A stretch of 64,000 bases of DNA from an uncultured Paracoccaceae bacterium (GCA_947487205.1 CANKVU010000020.1:39994-103993); one strand, 5' to 3'. Shown: positions 43,628 to 54,450, counted from the stretch's first letter. The notes: generated by a model from the sequence alone, not told the origin. Made by a program: numbers and translations.

Positions 43628-44671
43628 TCATGCGTCCGGCGCGAACGGGTCCTCCGGCGCCTCGGCGGGGTTCCATTCGAGCGTCTTCCAGGTCCGGGCC
43701 ATGTGATCGGGCAGCGGCGCGGTCAGCGTCACGGGCGCGCGGGTCACCGGATGCTCGAAGGCGAGCGAGCGGGCATGGAGATGGAGCTTGCGGCTGATCT
43801 CGCCGCCGAGCTGCGCGCCCCAGCCGTCCCCCGCATTCTCCTGGCCCGAGCCGCCGTACTTGCCGTCGCCCACCACCGGGTGGCCGAGTTCGGCCATGTG
43901 CGCCCTGAGCTGGTGCGTGCGGCCGGTGACGGGTTCCAGGGCGCACCAGGACAGCCGCCCGCCCAGGGCGGAGAGCACCGTGAAATCCGTCTCGGCCCGT
44001 TTCGCGCCCGGCGTCTCGCGGATCGCGTCGGGGTGCAGGCAGATCATCTTCTCGCCCTGGCCGGCCTTGCCGTGGCCGGGCGCCTTGACGAGGCCGTACT
44101 TGATCGTTCCCGTGCGCGGCGACGGAACGCCCGCCACCGCGGCCCAGTAGATCTTGCGGGTCGCCTTGTGGCGCAGGGCCTCCGCCAAGCCCTTGGCGGC
44201 GACGCGCGTCCGCGCCAGCAGCAGGACGCCCGACGTGTCCTTGTCGAGCCGGTGCACCAGCCTGGGACGGTCCTCCATGCCGAAGCGGAGCGCCTCGGCC
44301 AGGCCGTCGACATGCCGGGTCTGCCCGCTGCCGCCCTGGGTGGCCAGGCCGGGCGGCTTGTTGAGTGCGATGATGTGATCGTCGCGAAAGATCACGGCCC
44401 CCCGGATCATCCGCGCATCGGCCTCGTCGACGGCGGCGGCCGTCGGCGGTGCGGGGGCGGCCCCGTCGGGGAGCGGCGGGACGCGGATCTCCTGCCCCTC
44501 CTCGATCCGGGTGGCGCCGCGGGCGCGGGAGCCGTCGACGCGGATCTCGCCCTTGCGGCACATCTTCTCGATCCGGCCCTGGGGGACATGGGGGAAATGC
44601 CGCCGGAACCAGCGATCCAGCCGCTGGTCGCCCTCCCCCGGCGCGACCTTGCGCGTGTGAACGCCGCTCAT
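43628..44671 (-). CDS. rluC: RluA-family 23S rRNA pseudouridine synthase (RluC-like)
   Basis: A 347-residue enzyme with an N-terminal S4 RNA-binding domain (RLDRWFRRHFPHVPQGRIEK) and the catalytic core RLVHRLDKDTSGVLLLARTR, which holds the active aspartate. GRTHQLRAHMAELGHPVVGD is the late RluA-family motif. It converts uridines of rRNA to pseudouridine. It is longer than E. coli RluC mainly at the C-terminus. The stop overlaps nothing downstream; its start shares an ATGA overlap with the crcB stop. Confidence 0.92.
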   Translation of the reverse strand: MSGVHTRKVAPGEGDQRLDRWFRRHFPHVPQGRIEKMCRKGEIRVDGSRARGATRIEEGQEIRVPPLPDGAAPAPPTAAAVDEADARMIRGAVIFRDDHIIALNKPPGLATQGGSGQTRHVDGLAEALRFGMEDRPRLVHRLDKDTSGVLLLARTRVAAKGLAEALRHKATRKIYWAAVAGVPSPRTGTIKYGLVKAPGHGKAGQGEKMICLHPDAIRETPGAKRAETDFTVLSALGGRLSWCALEPVTGRTHQLRAHMAELGHPVVGDGKYGGSGQENAGDGWGAQLGGEISRKLHLHARSLAFEHPVTRAPVTLTAPLPDHMARTWKTLEWNPAEAPEDPFAPDA

Positions 44672-45042
44672 GTGAAACTCCGTACCAGGTAGAGCCCGAG
44701 ATAGAGCGCCCCGAGCCCCGCCCCGACCGACAATCCCATGTAGAGGATCGCGGTGCCGCCGCGGCCTTCCTCCATCAGGTTGATCGCCTCGAGGGAAAAG
44801 CTCGAAAACGTGGTGAACCCGCCCAGAAGGCCGGTGGCGACGAACGGGTTCAGCCAGGCCAGGCCCCTGTGCGCGGCCACGCCGATGAACAGGCCCATTG
44901 CGAGGCAGCCCAGCACGTTCGCCGTCAGGACGCCGAGCGGCATGCCCGGCCCGGCGATGCGCGCCACGCCGATGCCGGTGAGAAAGCGCAGCGTGGCGCC
45001 CAGGGCGCCGCCCGCCGCCACCTGGAGGATGGTTGCGATCAT
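44668..45042 (-). CDS. crcB: fluoride exporter CrcB/Fluc
   Basis: This 124-residue protein has four transmembrane helices and the CrcB marks GGALGATLRFLTGIGVAR, PLGVLTANVLGCLAMG (pore asparagine) and GLLGGFTTFSSFSLEAINLM (phenylalanine box). It forms a dual-topology dimer exporting fluoride. No fluoride riboswitch was seen upstream: the start lies 31 bases after the rarA stop. Confidence 0.95.
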   Translation of the reverse strand: MIATILQVAAGGALGATLRFLTGIGVARIAGPGMPLGVLTANVLGCLAMGLFIGVAAHRGLAWLNPFVATGLLGGFTTFSSFSLEAINLMEEGRGGTAILYMGLSVGAGLGALYLGLYLVRSFT

Positions 45043-45073
45043 CCTGCCCTCCTTGCGCCGAAGCGGCCCGGCG

Positions 45074-46393
45074 TCAATGCCCCTGCCGCTTCGCCCGCAG
45101 ATCCGCGAACCACAGGAGCCGCTTCTTCAGCTCGCGCTCGAAGCCGCGCTCCTTGGGCAGGTAATAGACGCCCCGCTTCATGCCGTCGGGAAAATAGTTC
45201 TGCCCCGAGAAGCCGTCTTCGGCGTCGTGATCGTAGGCGTATCCGGCGCCGTAGCCCTCGTCCTTCATCAGCTTCGTCGGGGCGTTGCGGATGATCTTGG
45301 GGGGCGGTTCGGACCCGGTCGCGGTGGCCGCCGACATCGCCGCCTTGAAGGCGGTGTAGCCGGCGTTCGATTTCGGCGCGAGCGCCAGATAGGTCACCGC
45401 CTGACCGAGCGCCAGCTCGCCCTCGGGCGAGCCGAGGCGCTCGTAGGTCTCCCAGGCGTCGAGGCAGACGCGCTGCGCCTGCGGGTCGGCCAGGCCGATA
45501 TCCTCCACGGCCATCCGGGCGATGCGGCGGGCGAGGTAGCGCGGATCCTCTCCGCCCGTCAGCATGCGGGCCAGCCAGTAGAGGGCGGCATCGGGGTCCG
45601 AGCCGCGCACCGACTTGTGCAGCGCCGAGATCAAATTGTAATGGGCATCGCCCGACTTGTCGTATTGCGCCGCGCGGCGCTGGAGCCGCGCGGTCAGACC
45701 GGCGATGTCGATGGGATCGCCCCCCCGCCACGAGAAGACCTGCTCGGCGAGGTTCAGCGCGGCGCGGCCATCGCCGTCGGCCATCCCGCGCAGCGCGGCG
45801 CGCGCCTCCGCCGTGAGCGGAAGATCGCGGTCGAGCGCCGCCTCGGCCCGCGCCAGCAGGCGTTCGAGATCGTCGTCGCCCAGGCGGTCGAGGACCAGCA
45901 CCTGGGCGCGCGACAGCAGCGCCGCGTTCAGCTCGAACGACGGGTTCTCCGTCGTCGCGCCGACCAGAAGGATCGTCCCGTCCTCCATGTGGGGCAGGAA
46001 ACTGTCCTGCTGGGCCCGGTTGAACCGATGGATCTCGTCCACGAACAGGAGCGTGCCCTGTCCGTTCGCGCGCCGGTGCCGCGCGGCGTCGAAGACGCGG
46101 CGCAGATCGGCCACGCCGGTGAAGATGGCGCTGATCTGGACGAACGCCATCTCCGTCTCATAGGCCAGCAGCCGCGCAATCGTGGTCTTGCCTACGCCCG
46201 GCGGCCCCCAGAACACGATCGAGGACAGCGCCCCCGAGGCGAGCATCACCCCGAGCGGCCCGTCCGGACCGACCACGCCTTCCTGTCCGATCACCTCGTC
46301 GAGGCGGGTCGGGCGCAGGCGATCGGCAAGCGGGCGGGCGCCGGACCCGCCCGGGGGCGGGGCTTCCGGCGACGCGTCGAACAGGTCCGGCAT
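45074..46393 (-). CDS. rarA: replication-associated recombination protein A (MgsA/RarA AAA+ ATPase)
   Basis: A 439-residue AAA+ protein with Walker A WGPPGVGKTTIARLLA (about 59-74), Walker B LLFVDEIHRFNRAQQDSFLP, sensor-1 LVGATTENPSFELNAALLSR and the C-terminal MgsA domain (DEGYGAGYAYDHD, KRGVYYLPKERGFERELKKR). It acts at stalled replication forks. The ATG at 46393 (MPDLFDAS) is preferred over one 42 bases upstream because the extra residues are not conserved. No strong ribosome binding site is visible. Confidence 0.94.
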   Translation of the reverse strand: MPDLFDASPEAPPPGGSGARPLADRLRPTRLDEVIGQEGVVGPDGPLGVMLASGALSSIVFWGPPGVGKTTIARLLAYETEMAFVQISAIFTGVADLRRVFDAARHRRANGQGTLLFVDEIHRFNRAQQDSFLPHMEDGTILLVGATTENPSFELNAALLSRAQVLVLDRLGDDDLERLLARAEAALDRDLPLTAEARAALRGMADGDGRAALNLAEQVFSWRGGDPIDIAGLTARLQRRAAQYDKSGDAHYNLISALHKSVRGSDPDAALYWLARMLTGGEDPRYLARRIARMAVEDIGLADPQAQRVCLDAWETYERLGSPEGELALGQAVTYLALAPKSNAGYTAFKAAMSAATATGSEPPPKIIRNAPTKLMKDEGYGAGYAYDHDAEDGFSGQNYFPDGMKRGVYYLPKERGFERELKKRLLWFADLRAKRQGH

Positions 46394-46435
46394 GGGGCGC
46401 TTGTACGGCCCTGCGGACGCGCCGTCAAAAGCCAT

Positions 46436-47026
46436 TCAGCCGTCCGAGTGGAGGTTGATCCAGACGCAGCGGCTTGGCGTCGTGCCGTCCTCGAATTCGA
46501 GGACCGGACCGGCGGCCTCGATGTCGAGGCCGACCCGGCGCCCCCACCGGGGGCCGTTCGCCGGGATCAGTCCCAGCACCCGGCTGGCGCCCATCGCGCG
46601 GGCCGAGGTCACCATCTCGGAGATGAGCCCGATCTGGACCCGCATCCGCTGGTTCGAGGCGACCTTGTCCGTCACGAAGATGCGCGAACTCTCGACGATG
46701 TCGTCCGCGATAGGCGCCTCCTCGTAGAGCAGGTCCGACGAGATCGAGTCGAGAAGCCCGCGCTGCGCGTCGCGGATCATGTAGCTGTAGATCCCGCAGC
46801 GCGCGGTCGTCGGCGTCAGGCGGACGCCGGCCAGAACCTCCTCTCCGTCATGCACGGCGATCCACCGGCTGGCGGGCGTGTCGTACTGATCGTACTCCAT
46901 GCCCTCGTATGCCGGGAGATCCCACTTGGCCTTCTCGATGAAGGTCTCGTACCGCGCCCGAAGGACGTTAACGAGAAGCGGTCCGTGTTCGTGCATGTTC
47001 CGGAACGAAAGAGTGGTCGTTTTCAT
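46436..47026 (-). CDS. luxI: acyl-homoserine-lactone synthase, LuxI family
   Basis: The 196-residue protein has the near-invariant LuxI residues in order: R25 and F29 in RARYETFI, W35, E44/D46/D49 in GMEYDQYD, R69 in AGVRLTPT and E112/R115 in ESSRIFV. It would join an acyl chain from acyl-ACP to S-adenosyl-methionine to make an AHL signal; the acyl length is not predictable here. It lies 52 bases downstream of luxR on the same strand, and 42 bases upstream of rarA. Confidence 0.93.
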   Translation of the reverse strand: MKTTTLSFRNMHEHGPLLVNVLRARYETFIEKAKWDLPAYEGMEYDQYDTPASRWIAVHDGEEVLAGVRLTPTTARCGIYSYMIRDAQRGLLDSISSDLLYEEAPIADDIVESSRIFVTDKVASNQRMRVQIGLISEMVTSARAMGASRVLGLIPANGPRWGRRVGLDIEAAGPVLEFEDGTTPSRCVWINLHSDG

Positions 47027-47078
47027 GTTCTGATCCTGCCAGTGCGAGTGCTGTTTGACGCACCGCAGGACGCTGACA

Positions 47079-47702
47079 CTAGATCAGCCGGAACTCCTTC
47101 GCCCTCTGGATTGCCTCGGGCAGCGTCCTTACGTCGAGACGCTGCTTCGCAGAAGCGAGACGCGCCTTGATGGCGCTTTCCGAGATGCCCAGGCGATAAG
47201 CCGCGGCTGCAAGACGGTCACCGTCCGCGATGCATCGAAGCGCCTCGCACTGCGCCTTGGTCAGCTCGGTCGGCGGCTGGGCCACCTCGTGCATGATGGC
47301 GACCAGCTCCCAGGCCTGGTGGATCTCGGCGTCGGTGAACTCGCGATCGCGCCGACCGATCCCCACGATGCTGCGCGACGCCAGCGGCCCCATCGACAGG
47401 CCGGCGCCGAAATTGAGGCCGTGCTCCCGCGCCTGGCTCCAGATCCCGAAGGGATCCGGAAGAAACTCGGTAATCTCCGACCACCTGGCCGTCCCCGTCG
47501 TGCTCAGACCCCACCCGATGAGCGGATCGCGCAACGCGTATCCGTTCTCGGTGTAGATCCGCAGCCACTCCTCGGGGTAGGTATGGGCCGTAATCAACGG
47601 CGCCGCGAAACGGATGTGAAGACCGACGGCGATCCCCATCGGTGCCAGTTCCCCGAGCCGATCGAGCGCCTCGTCCAATTCCTTGATGCGCCGCCTGCGC
47701 AT
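47079..47702 (-). CDS. luxR: LuxR-family quorum-sensing regulator
   Basis: From ATG at 47702 the protein is 207 residues. The autoinducer domain (about 1-135) keeps the ligand-pocket residues in YPEEWLRIYTENGYALRDP and in GTARWSEI (Trp, Tyr, Asp, Trp in the TraR order). The C-terminal GerE helix-turn-helix is LTKAQCEALRCIADGDRLAA through GISESAIKARLASAKQRL. The open frame runs up to 47852, but the extra part is arginine-rich and crosses the promoter region, so the shorter start is used. It probably controls the adjacent luxI. No clear 20-base lux box was found. Confidence 0.88.
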   Translation of the reverse strand: MRRRRIKELDEALDRLGELAPMGIAVGLHIRFAAPLITAHTYPEEWLRIYTENGYALRDPLIGWGLSTTGTARWSEITEFLPDPFGIWSQAREHGLNFGAGLSMGPLASRSIVGIGRRDREFTDAEIHQAWELVAIMHEVAQPPTELTKAQCEALRCIADGDRLAAAAYRLGISESAIKARLASAKQRLDVRTLPEAIQRAKEFRLI

Positions 47703-47824
47703 GTCCCGTCCGAACACCCCAAACACCCCGCTCTGAACCAATTCCCAAAAAAATGGTGCGCCGCCTGGCTCCTCCCCCCGAGGTCTAGCACGGCGCGATC
47801 GAAATTTGTACCTCCATAGTTTGT

Positions 47825-47868
47825 AAAAAAAATGCCGACGCAACCTATGCAATAGGCTGCGCCGGCAT
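47825..47868 (-). terminator. intrinsic terminator of the ribosomal super-operon (behind rplQ)
   Basis: Read on the minus strand, a 16-base stem (ATGCCGGCGCAGCCTA with TAGGTTGCGTCGGCAT, two G-U pairs) and a 5-base loop are followed directly by eight T residues. It lies about 30 bases past the rplQ stop. This is the clearest intrinsic terminator in the window and separates the ribosomal operon from luxR. Confidence 0.95.
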
Positions 47869-47897
47869 AACGTCGCGTCAGCGACCGAATGAGGCCG

Positions 47898-48311
47898 TTA
47901 GGCCTCCTCTTCGGCGGCTAGACGCGCCCGGTCGGCCGCGCCCTTCGCGTCCCGGTCGCGGTCGACGAATTCGATGATCGCCATGGGCGCCATGTCGCCG
48001 TACCGGAACCCGGCCTTGAGCACCCGGACATACCCGCCCTGCCGCTCGGCGTAACGCGGACCGAGCACGTCGAAGAGCTTGGCCACGTGGGCGTCCTGCT
48101 TCAGCTGCGCGGCCGCCTGGCGGCGCGCGTGAAGGTCGCCCCGCTTGCCGAGCGTGATCAGCTTCTCGACCACGCGGCGCAGGTCCTTGGCCTTCGGCAG
48201 GGTGGTCTTGATCTGCTCGTGCTCGATCAGCGATCCGGCCATGTTCGCCCAGAGCGCCTTGCGGTGCTCGTGGGTCCGGTTGAGTTTGCGGTATCCGCTA
48301 CCGTGACGCAT
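47898..48311 (-). CDS. rplQ: 50S ribosomal protein L17
   Basis: A 137-residue L17 starting [20 protein letters not shown] with the conserved [20 protein letters not shown] and [20 protein letters not shown]. It has a short charged tail ([11 protein letters not shown]). It is the last gene of the super-operon, 99 bases after rpoA. Confidence 0.98.
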   Translation of the reverse strand: MRHGSGYRKLNRTHEHRKALWANMAGSLIEHEQIKTTLPKAKDLRRVVEKLITLGKRGDLHARRQAAAQLKQDAHVAKLFDVLGPRYAERQGGYVRVLKAGFRYGDMAPMAIIEFVDRDRDAKGAADRARLAAEEEA

Positions 48312-48410
48312 TGTTCATCTCCTTACCGTGTTTTGCTTTGTCCGGCCGGCGATGCGTGTCCCCGGCTCTCCTTGGGGGCGGGCTTGGCACCCACCCCGAT
48401 CGCGTTGCTA

Positions 48411-49427
48411 CTAGAAGTTGTCCTCGTAGCGCTTGGCCAGATCCTCGATGTTCTCGGGGGGCCATTCCTCGACATCCATGCCCAGATGCAGCCCCATTCC
48501 CGACAGGACCTCCTTGATCTCGTTCAGCGACTTGCGGCCGAAATTGGGCGTCCGCAGCATTTCCGCCTCGGTCTTCTGGATCAGGTCGCCGATATAGACG
48601 ATGTTGTCGTTCTTGAGGCAATTGGCCGAACGGACCGACAATTCCAGCTCGTCGACCTTCTTGAGGAGCAGCGGGTTGAATTCCAGCCCGTCATCCTCGT
48701 CGGCGCGGCCGGCCTGGTCGGGCTCGTCGAAGTTGACGAAGACTTGGAGCTGGTCCTGCAGGATCCGCGCGGCATAGGCCACCGCGTCCTCGGCGCTGAC
48801 CGAGCCGTCCGTCTCCAGCTTCAGCGTCAGCTTGTCGTAGTCGAGCACCTGCCCCTCGCGGGTGGGCTGAACGTCGTAGCTGACCTTGCGGACCGGGCTG
48901 TAGATCGCGTCGATCGGGATGAGGCCGATCGGCGCGTCCTCGGGCCGGTTCTTGTCGGCCGAGACATAGCCCTTGCCGGTATTCACGAACATTTCGAGGA
49001 ACAGGTCCGCACCGTCGTCGAGGTGGCAGATCACGTGGTCCTTGTTCAGCACCTCGATCCCCTGGCTGACCGAGATGTCCCCGGCCGTCACGACCATCGG
49101 CCCCTTGGCCTGGATCGAGACGCGCTTGGGCCCCTCCACCTCCATCTTGATCGCGACGCCCTTGAGGTTCAGCACCACGTCGGTCACGTCCTCGCGGACG
49201 CCCGCGATGGAGCTGAACTCGTGCAGGACGTTGTCGATCTGGACGCTCGTGATCGCGGCGCCCTGCAGCGACGACATCAGCACCCGGCGCAGCGCGTTCC
49301 CGAGCGTCAGGCCGAAACCGCGCTCGAGCGGCTCGGCGACCATCGTCGCCTGCCGTTGCGGATCGTTGCCCGGCTTGATCTCAAGCTGCTGGGGCTTGAT
49401 CAATTCCTGCCAATTCTTCTGAAGCAT
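48411..49427 (-). CDS. rpoA: DNA-directed RNA polymerase alpha subunit
   Basis: 338 residues: the N-terminal assembly domain includes [20 protein letters not shown] and [20 protein letters not shown]. The C-terminal domain that contacts UP elements and activators includes [20 protein letters not shown] and [20 protein letters not shown]. Start at 49427 follows a GAGGAGA ribosome binding site; an in-frame upstream codon is rejected. Confidence 0.98.
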   Translation of the reverse strand: MLQKNWQELIKPQQLEIKPGNDPQRQATMVAEPLERGFGLTLGNALRRVLMSSLQGAAITSVQIDNVLHEFSSIAGVREDVTDVVLNLKGVAIKMEVEGPKRVSIQAKGPMVVTAGDISVSQGIEVLNKDHVICHLDDGADLFLEMFVNTGKGYVSADKNRPEDAPIGLIPIDAIYSPVRKVSYDVQPTREGQVLDYDKLTLKLETDGSVSAEDAVAYAARILQDQLQVFVNFDEPDQAGRADEDDGLEFNPLLLKKVDELELSVRSANCLKNDNIVYIGDLIQKTEAEMLRTPNFGRKSLNEIKEVLSGMGLHLGMDVEEWPPENIEDLAKRYEDNF

Positions 49428-49494
49428 GTCTGTCTCCTCAATTCCCGTCGCGGGCCCATGCGAAGCCTGCGACACCCCGAGGTTGTAACGACAA

Positions 49495-49526
49495 GGGCAG
49501 GCCGCGCGTCCCTGCGCGGCCTGCCC
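49495..49526 (-). terminator. hairpin between rpsK and rpoA
   Basis: Thirteen-base perfect arms (GGGCAGGCCGCGC) enclose a 6-base loop, 16 bases past the rpsK stop. No T-run follows, so read-through into rpoA is expected. It is probably an RNA processing or stabilising element. Confidence 0.6.
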
Positions 49527-49542
49527 CGAGATCAGGACAGGA

Positions 49543-49935
49543 TCACACCCGGCGGCGCTTGGGCGGGCGGCAGCCGTTATGCGCCATCGGCGTCACGTCG
49601 CGGATCGACGTGATGTTGAAGCCCACCGCCCCGAGCGCGCGGAGCGCCGATTCACGGCCCGAACCGGGGCCCTGAACCTCGACCTCCAGCGTGCGGACGC
49701 CGTGTTCCTGCGCCTTCCGGCCGGCATCCTCGGCGGCCATCTGCGCGGCGTAGGGGGTGGATTTCCGCGACCCCTTGAAGCCCATCGTCCCGGCCGACGA
49801 CCAGGAGATCGCGTTGCCCTGGACGTCCGAGATCAAGATCTTGGTGTTGTTGAAGGAGGAATTCACATGCGCAACGCCTGCAGCGATGTTCTTGGAAACC
49901 TTCTTCTTCGCGGTAGCGCGACGATCGCGTGCCAT
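49543..49935 (-). CDS. rpsK: 30S ribosomal protein S11
   Basis: A 130-residue S11 with [37 protein letters not shown] and the C-terminal [17 protein letters not shown]. Lies between rpsM and rpoA in the standard alpha-operon order. Confidence 0.98.
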   Translation of the reverse strand: MARDRRATAKKKVSKNIAAGVAHVNSSFNNTKILISDVQGNAISWSSAGTMGFKGSRKSTPYAAQMAAEDAGRKAQEHGVRTLEVEVQGPGSGRESALRALGAVGFNITSIRDVTPMAHNGCRPPKRRRV

Positions 49936-49950
49936 ATCGCTTGCCCTCCC

Positions 49951-50319
49951 TTATTTCTTCTTGCCGGCGATCGGCTTCGCGGGGCCCTTGCGGGTCCGCG
50001 CATTCGTGTGCGTGCGCTGGCCGCGCACGGGGAGGTTGCGGCGATGGCGCAGGCCGCGATACGCGCCCAGATCCATCAGACGCTTGATATTCATCTGCGT
50101 CTCGCGCCGGAGGTCGCCCTCGACGGTATAGTTCTCGTCGATATGCTCGCGCAGCTTGAGAACCTCGGCGTCCGACAGTTCGTTGACCCGGCGGGCGGCG
50201 TCGATGCCAGCGGCCGCGCAGATCTCCTCGGCCGCGGAACGGCCGATCCCGGTGACATAGGTCAGCGCGATGGGCACCCGTTTGGCGGTGGGGATGTTCA
50301 CCCCTGCGATACGTGCCAA
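49951..50319 (-). CDS. rpsM: 30S ribosomal protein S13
   Basis: 122 residues reading (M)[56 protein letters not shown] and a basic tail ([12 protein letters not shown]). The start is a TTG at 50319: no in-frame ATG or GTG gives the conserved N-terminus, and AAAGGA stands upstream. A rare start codon in a ribosomal protein gene is unusual. Confidence 0.95.
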   Translation of the reverse strand: MARIAGVNIPTAKRVPIALTYVTGIGRSAAEEICAAAGIDAARRVNELSDAEVLKLREHIDENYTVEGDLRRETQMNIKRLMDLGAYRGLRHRRNLPVRGQRTHTNARTRKGPAKPIAGKKK

Positions 50320-50530
50320 AGTGTCTTCGTCCTTTCGTTGCGAGCCCGTAACCCCAGGCCCTTTTTTCACAACGCGAGCCCGGGTCGCGGCGACCACGGG
50401 CCCATGTCGATCTTTGTGGCGGCCACGCGCTTCGGCGCGCCGCAACGGTCGGTCTGTAAAGATCGTGCCATTAGTCGGGAATCGCGACCCGGTCAAGGGT
50501 GTCGGCGGCGATTTTCGCGCGCCCCGCGCG

Positions 50531-50644
50531 TCACCTCTCCCGGTCGTCGAGCCGCTCGACATAGGCCATGAGGGCGATGCCGCAGGCGCCGATGGCCAAT
50601 GCGGCCGCGTATCCCGCGACGATCGCGGTGGTCAGGATAGCCAT
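50531..50644 (-). CDS. 37-residue membrane micro-protein
   Basis: ATG at 50644 opens a 37-residue frame: [20 protein letters not shown], then [17 protein letters not shown] and TGA. Residues 4-27 form one hydrophobic helix; the tail is charged, so N-out or N-in single-pass topology is likely. AGAGG lies about 8 bases upstream of the start. It fills the otherwise empty gap between adk and rpsM (about 450 bases) on the operon strand. I recognise no family. Length and helix character are typical of small membrane regulators, but its function is unknown. Confidence 0.6.
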   Translation of the reverse strand: MAILTTAIVAGYAAALAIGACGIALMAYVERLDDRER

Positions 50645-50771
50645 GCTCTGCCTCTGCTCGCTTTCCGGTTTTTCCGGGAATGCTAGCAGAGGCAGGGTCA
50701 GTTCCCGAAGGTCGAAATGCGCGGGATTATCCGGATCGGGACGCGCGCCCCGTCCGCCGCGACGGGAGGGA

Positions 50772-51349
50772 TCAGTCGAGCACGTGGGCGATCTCGCTGG
50801 CGACCTCGTCGATCTCGCCCAGCCCGTCCACCCGGCGGAGATGCCCGGTGGCGTGATAATACCCGATCAGCGGAGAGGTCTTCTTGTAATATTCCAGGAG
50901 CCGCTGCCGAAGGCTCTCCTCGTTGTCGTCCTGACGGACGGGCTCGCCGTTGGCCTCCGCCTCCCTGGCCCGGCCGACGATGCGGTCGATGAGGCTCTCG
51001 TCGTCCACCTGCATCTCGATCACGGCGGCGAGCGTCTCGTCGTGCTTCTCGAGCAGCCGCGACAGCGCGTCCGCCTGCGCCAGGGTGCGGGGGAAGCCGT
51101 CGAAGATGAAGCCGTTGGTCTTCTCGCCCTCCAGCTTCTCCTCGATCAGGCCGATGACGATGTCATCGGTGACGAGTTCGCCGCGATCCATGACCTCGGC
51201 CACGCGGTGCCCCATCTCGGTGTCGGAATTGCGGGCCTCGCGCAGCATGTCGCCGGTCGACAATTGCGTCATCCCGCGTTCGTCCACCAATCGGCGCGCC
51301 TGCGTTCCCTTCCCCGCCCCCGGCGGCCCCAGAAGTATGATATTCGTTG

Positions 51350-51353
<4 letters not shown>
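50772..51353 (-). CDS. adk: adenylate kinase
   Basis: A 193-residue kinase with P-loop [16 protein letters not shown], the AMP site STGDMLREA and [17 protein letters not shown]. The LID domain is the short form without four zinc cysteines. It catalyses ATP + AMP to 2 ADP. The start overlaps the secY stop as ATGA, so it is translated with SecY. Confidence 0.97.
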
Positions 51354-52723
<1,370 letters not shown>

Positions 52724-52743
52724 GGGGGCCTCTCGAAACTAAG

Positions 52744-52781
52744 AACGCCGCGCGATCCGGTTCCCCGGGCCACGCGGCGTT
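52744..52781 (-). terminator. hairpin between rplO and secY
   Basis: Nine-base perfect arms AACGCCGCG / CGCGGCGTT separated by 20 bases, themselves containing a CCCGGG core, lie in the 111-base gap. No T-run; a processing or attenuation element is likely. Placed just upstream of the secY start codon, it could modulate SecY expression. Confidence 0.5.
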
Positions 52782-52834
52782 TCTGGAAAACCTAACGGCT
52801 CATGTAAAGGCAGGCCATCCCGCCCACAACCAGC

Positions 52835-53320
52835 TTACGCCTCGGCGGCCGTGTCCTCGGGGCGGGTGCCGCCGGTCACGGTGATCGATCCGCCGGCCTT
52901 CTCGACCGCCTCGACGGCGCCCTTCGACGCGCCGGACACGGTGATCTGGATCTTGGAGGTGATCTCGCCCTTCGACAGCAGGCGCACGCCGTCCTTGCGC
53001 CGGCGCACGAGGCCCGAATCGAGCAGCTCGGTCTCGGTGATCTCCTCGCCGAGCTTGCCCGCGTCGATGAACTTCTGGACCAGGCCCAGGTTCACAATGG
53101 CGTAGCTCTTGCGGTTCGGCTTGGTGAAGCCGCGCTTGGGCAGCCGCTGGTAGAGCGGCATCTGGCCGCCCTCATAGCCGTTGATGGCCACGCCGGAGCG
53201 GGATTTCTGGCCCTTGATACCGCGCCCGGCGGTCTTGCCCTTGCCCGAACCGGGGCCGCGGCCGACGCGCTTGGCGCGCTTGGCGGCACCGTCGTTGTCT
53301 CTCAGTTCATGCAGTTTCAT
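52835..53320 (-). CDS. rplO: 50S ribosomal protein L15
   Basis: A 161-residue L15 beginning [20 protein letters not shown] with the glycine-rich [20 protein letters not shown]. The start at 53320 is chosen for its match to the L15 N-terminus and the GAGGAGAAG ribosome binding site. A 247-base gap precedes it (after rpmD), longer than usual in this operon. Confidence 0.98.
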   Translation of the reverse strand: MKLHELRDNDGAAKRAKRVGRGPGSGKGKTAGRGIKGQKSRSGVAINGYEGGQMPLYQRLPKRGFTKPNRKSYAIVNLGLVQKFIDAGKLGEEITETELLDSGLVRRRKDGVRLLSKGEITSKIQITVSGASKGAVEAVEKAGGSITVTGGTRPEDTAAEA

Positions 53321-53567
53321 GTCGCTTCTCCTCTGGCCGGACGACCTCCCTCGAAGCGCGAGGGGAGGCACACGGCATATCGTGGTCCCGCGCCCCTTGC
53401 GGGCGCCGGAGGGCTATAATCGCGGCCCGGCGGCAAGGCAAGCCGCGGGGCCGTTGGCGGGCGGGCGCGGACCCATCTGTCCGGTTCCCGCCCGCCGTCA
53501 TGCATCCGCGCCGGCCCGGACAATGTCCGGCGTCACCTAGCCGAGGCGCCCGCGCGCCCCGGACCGG

Positions 53568-53756
53568 TCAGCCGCGCTCTTCGATGATCCGCACCAGGTG
53601 CGGGATCTTGTTCACCATTCCACGGGTGGAGGGCGTATCCTCCAGTTCGCGGGTGCGGTGCATCTTGTTCAGGCCCAGCCCGACCAGCGTCTTGCGCTGG
53701 TCCTTGGGGCGCCGGATCGGAGAGCCGACCTGTTTCACGACGATGGTCTTGGCCAT
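53568..53756 (-). CDS. rpmD: 50S ribosomal protein L30
   Basis: 62 residues: [40 protein letters not shown], then [23 protein letters not shown] at 53756 lies 2 bases after the rpsE stop, so translation is coupled. A GAGGAGG site is well spaced. Confidence 0.97.
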   Translation of the reverse strand: MAKTIVVKQVGSPIRRPKDQRKTLVGLGLNKMHRTRELEDTPSTRGMVNKIPHLVRIIEERG

Positions 53757-53758
53757 GC

Positions 53759-54343
53759 TCAAGCCTCCTCGGCGATCTGGGTCTGCGGATCGCCATGGGT
53801 CGGCGCCTCGTCCCGCTTCGGCAGGATCTCGGCCACCTTCTTGCCACGGCGCTGCGCCACCGAGCGGGGGGAGGCCTGGTTCTTCAACCCGTCGAGCGTG
53901 GCCCGGATCATGTTGTAGGGGTTCTGCGAGCCGTGCGACTTCGCCACAACGTCCTGCACGCCCAGCATCTCGAAGACGGCGCGCATCGGGCCGCCGGCGA
54001 TGATGCCGGTGCCGTTCGGCGCCGTCCGCATCAGCACCCGGCCCGCGCCGTGATGCCCGTGGACATCGTGATGCAGCGTCCGGCCGTCGCGCAGCGGCAC
54101 GCGGATCATGTTGCGCTTGGCGCTCTCGGTGGCCTTGCGGATGGCCTCGGGGACCTCCTTGGCCTTGCCCTTGCCAAAGCCCACGCGGCCGCGCTGGTCG
54201 CCCACGATGACGAGCGCGGCGAAGCCGAAGCGCTTGCCGCCCTTGACGGTCTTCGACACCCGGTTGATCGCGACGAGGCGATCGGCGAATTCCGGGGTCT
54301 CGTCGCGGTCGCGACGCCCGCCCCGGCGGTCTTCTCTGGCCAT
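53759..54343 (-). CDS. rpsE: 30S ribosomal protein S5
   Basis: 194 residues with [20 protein letters not shown], the S5 RNA-binding core [17 protein letters not shown] and [20 protein letters not shown]. The N-terminal 20 residues are rich in arginine and aspartate ([12 protein letters not shown]), a feature common in Rhodobacterales S5. Confidence 0.98.
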   Translation of the reverse strand: MAREDRRGGRRDRDETPEFADRLVAINRVSKTVKGGKRFGFAALVIVGDQRGRVGFGKGKAKEVPEAIRKATESAKRNMIRVPLRDGRTLHHDVHGHHGAGRVLMRTAPNGTGIIAGGPMRAVFEMLGVQDVVAKSHGSQNPYNMIRATLDGLKNQASPRSVAQRRGKKVAEILPKRDEAPTHGDPQTQIAEEA

Positions 54344-54450
54344 CTTAGGCTCCTTTGCATGGGCCCGCGGGCCCGGTCTCTCCGATCCCGGTGGGCGCGT
54401 CGGCGCGCCCCCGGATCATCGAGGCGGCGGATGCCCCGCCGCCTGCGCCG

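Noticed and set aside
45043..45073. fluoride riboswitch upstream of crcB
   Set aside because: Only 31 bases separate rarA and crcB, too short for the aptamer, and no matching sequence is seen.
47027..47078. possible lux box (CTG...CAG dyad) between luxR and luxI
   Set aside because: The half-sites CTG and CAG are 12 bases apart where lux boxes have 10, and the flanks do not match; I could not support it.
47703..47852. longer start for LuxR at 47852
   Set aside because: The added residues are arginine-rich, unlike the family, and the frame runs into the rplQ terminator region.
53321..53567. extra gene between rpmD and rplO
   Set aside because: Open frames there are short, proline/arginine-rich and without a ribosome binding site; treated as a long intercistronic gap.
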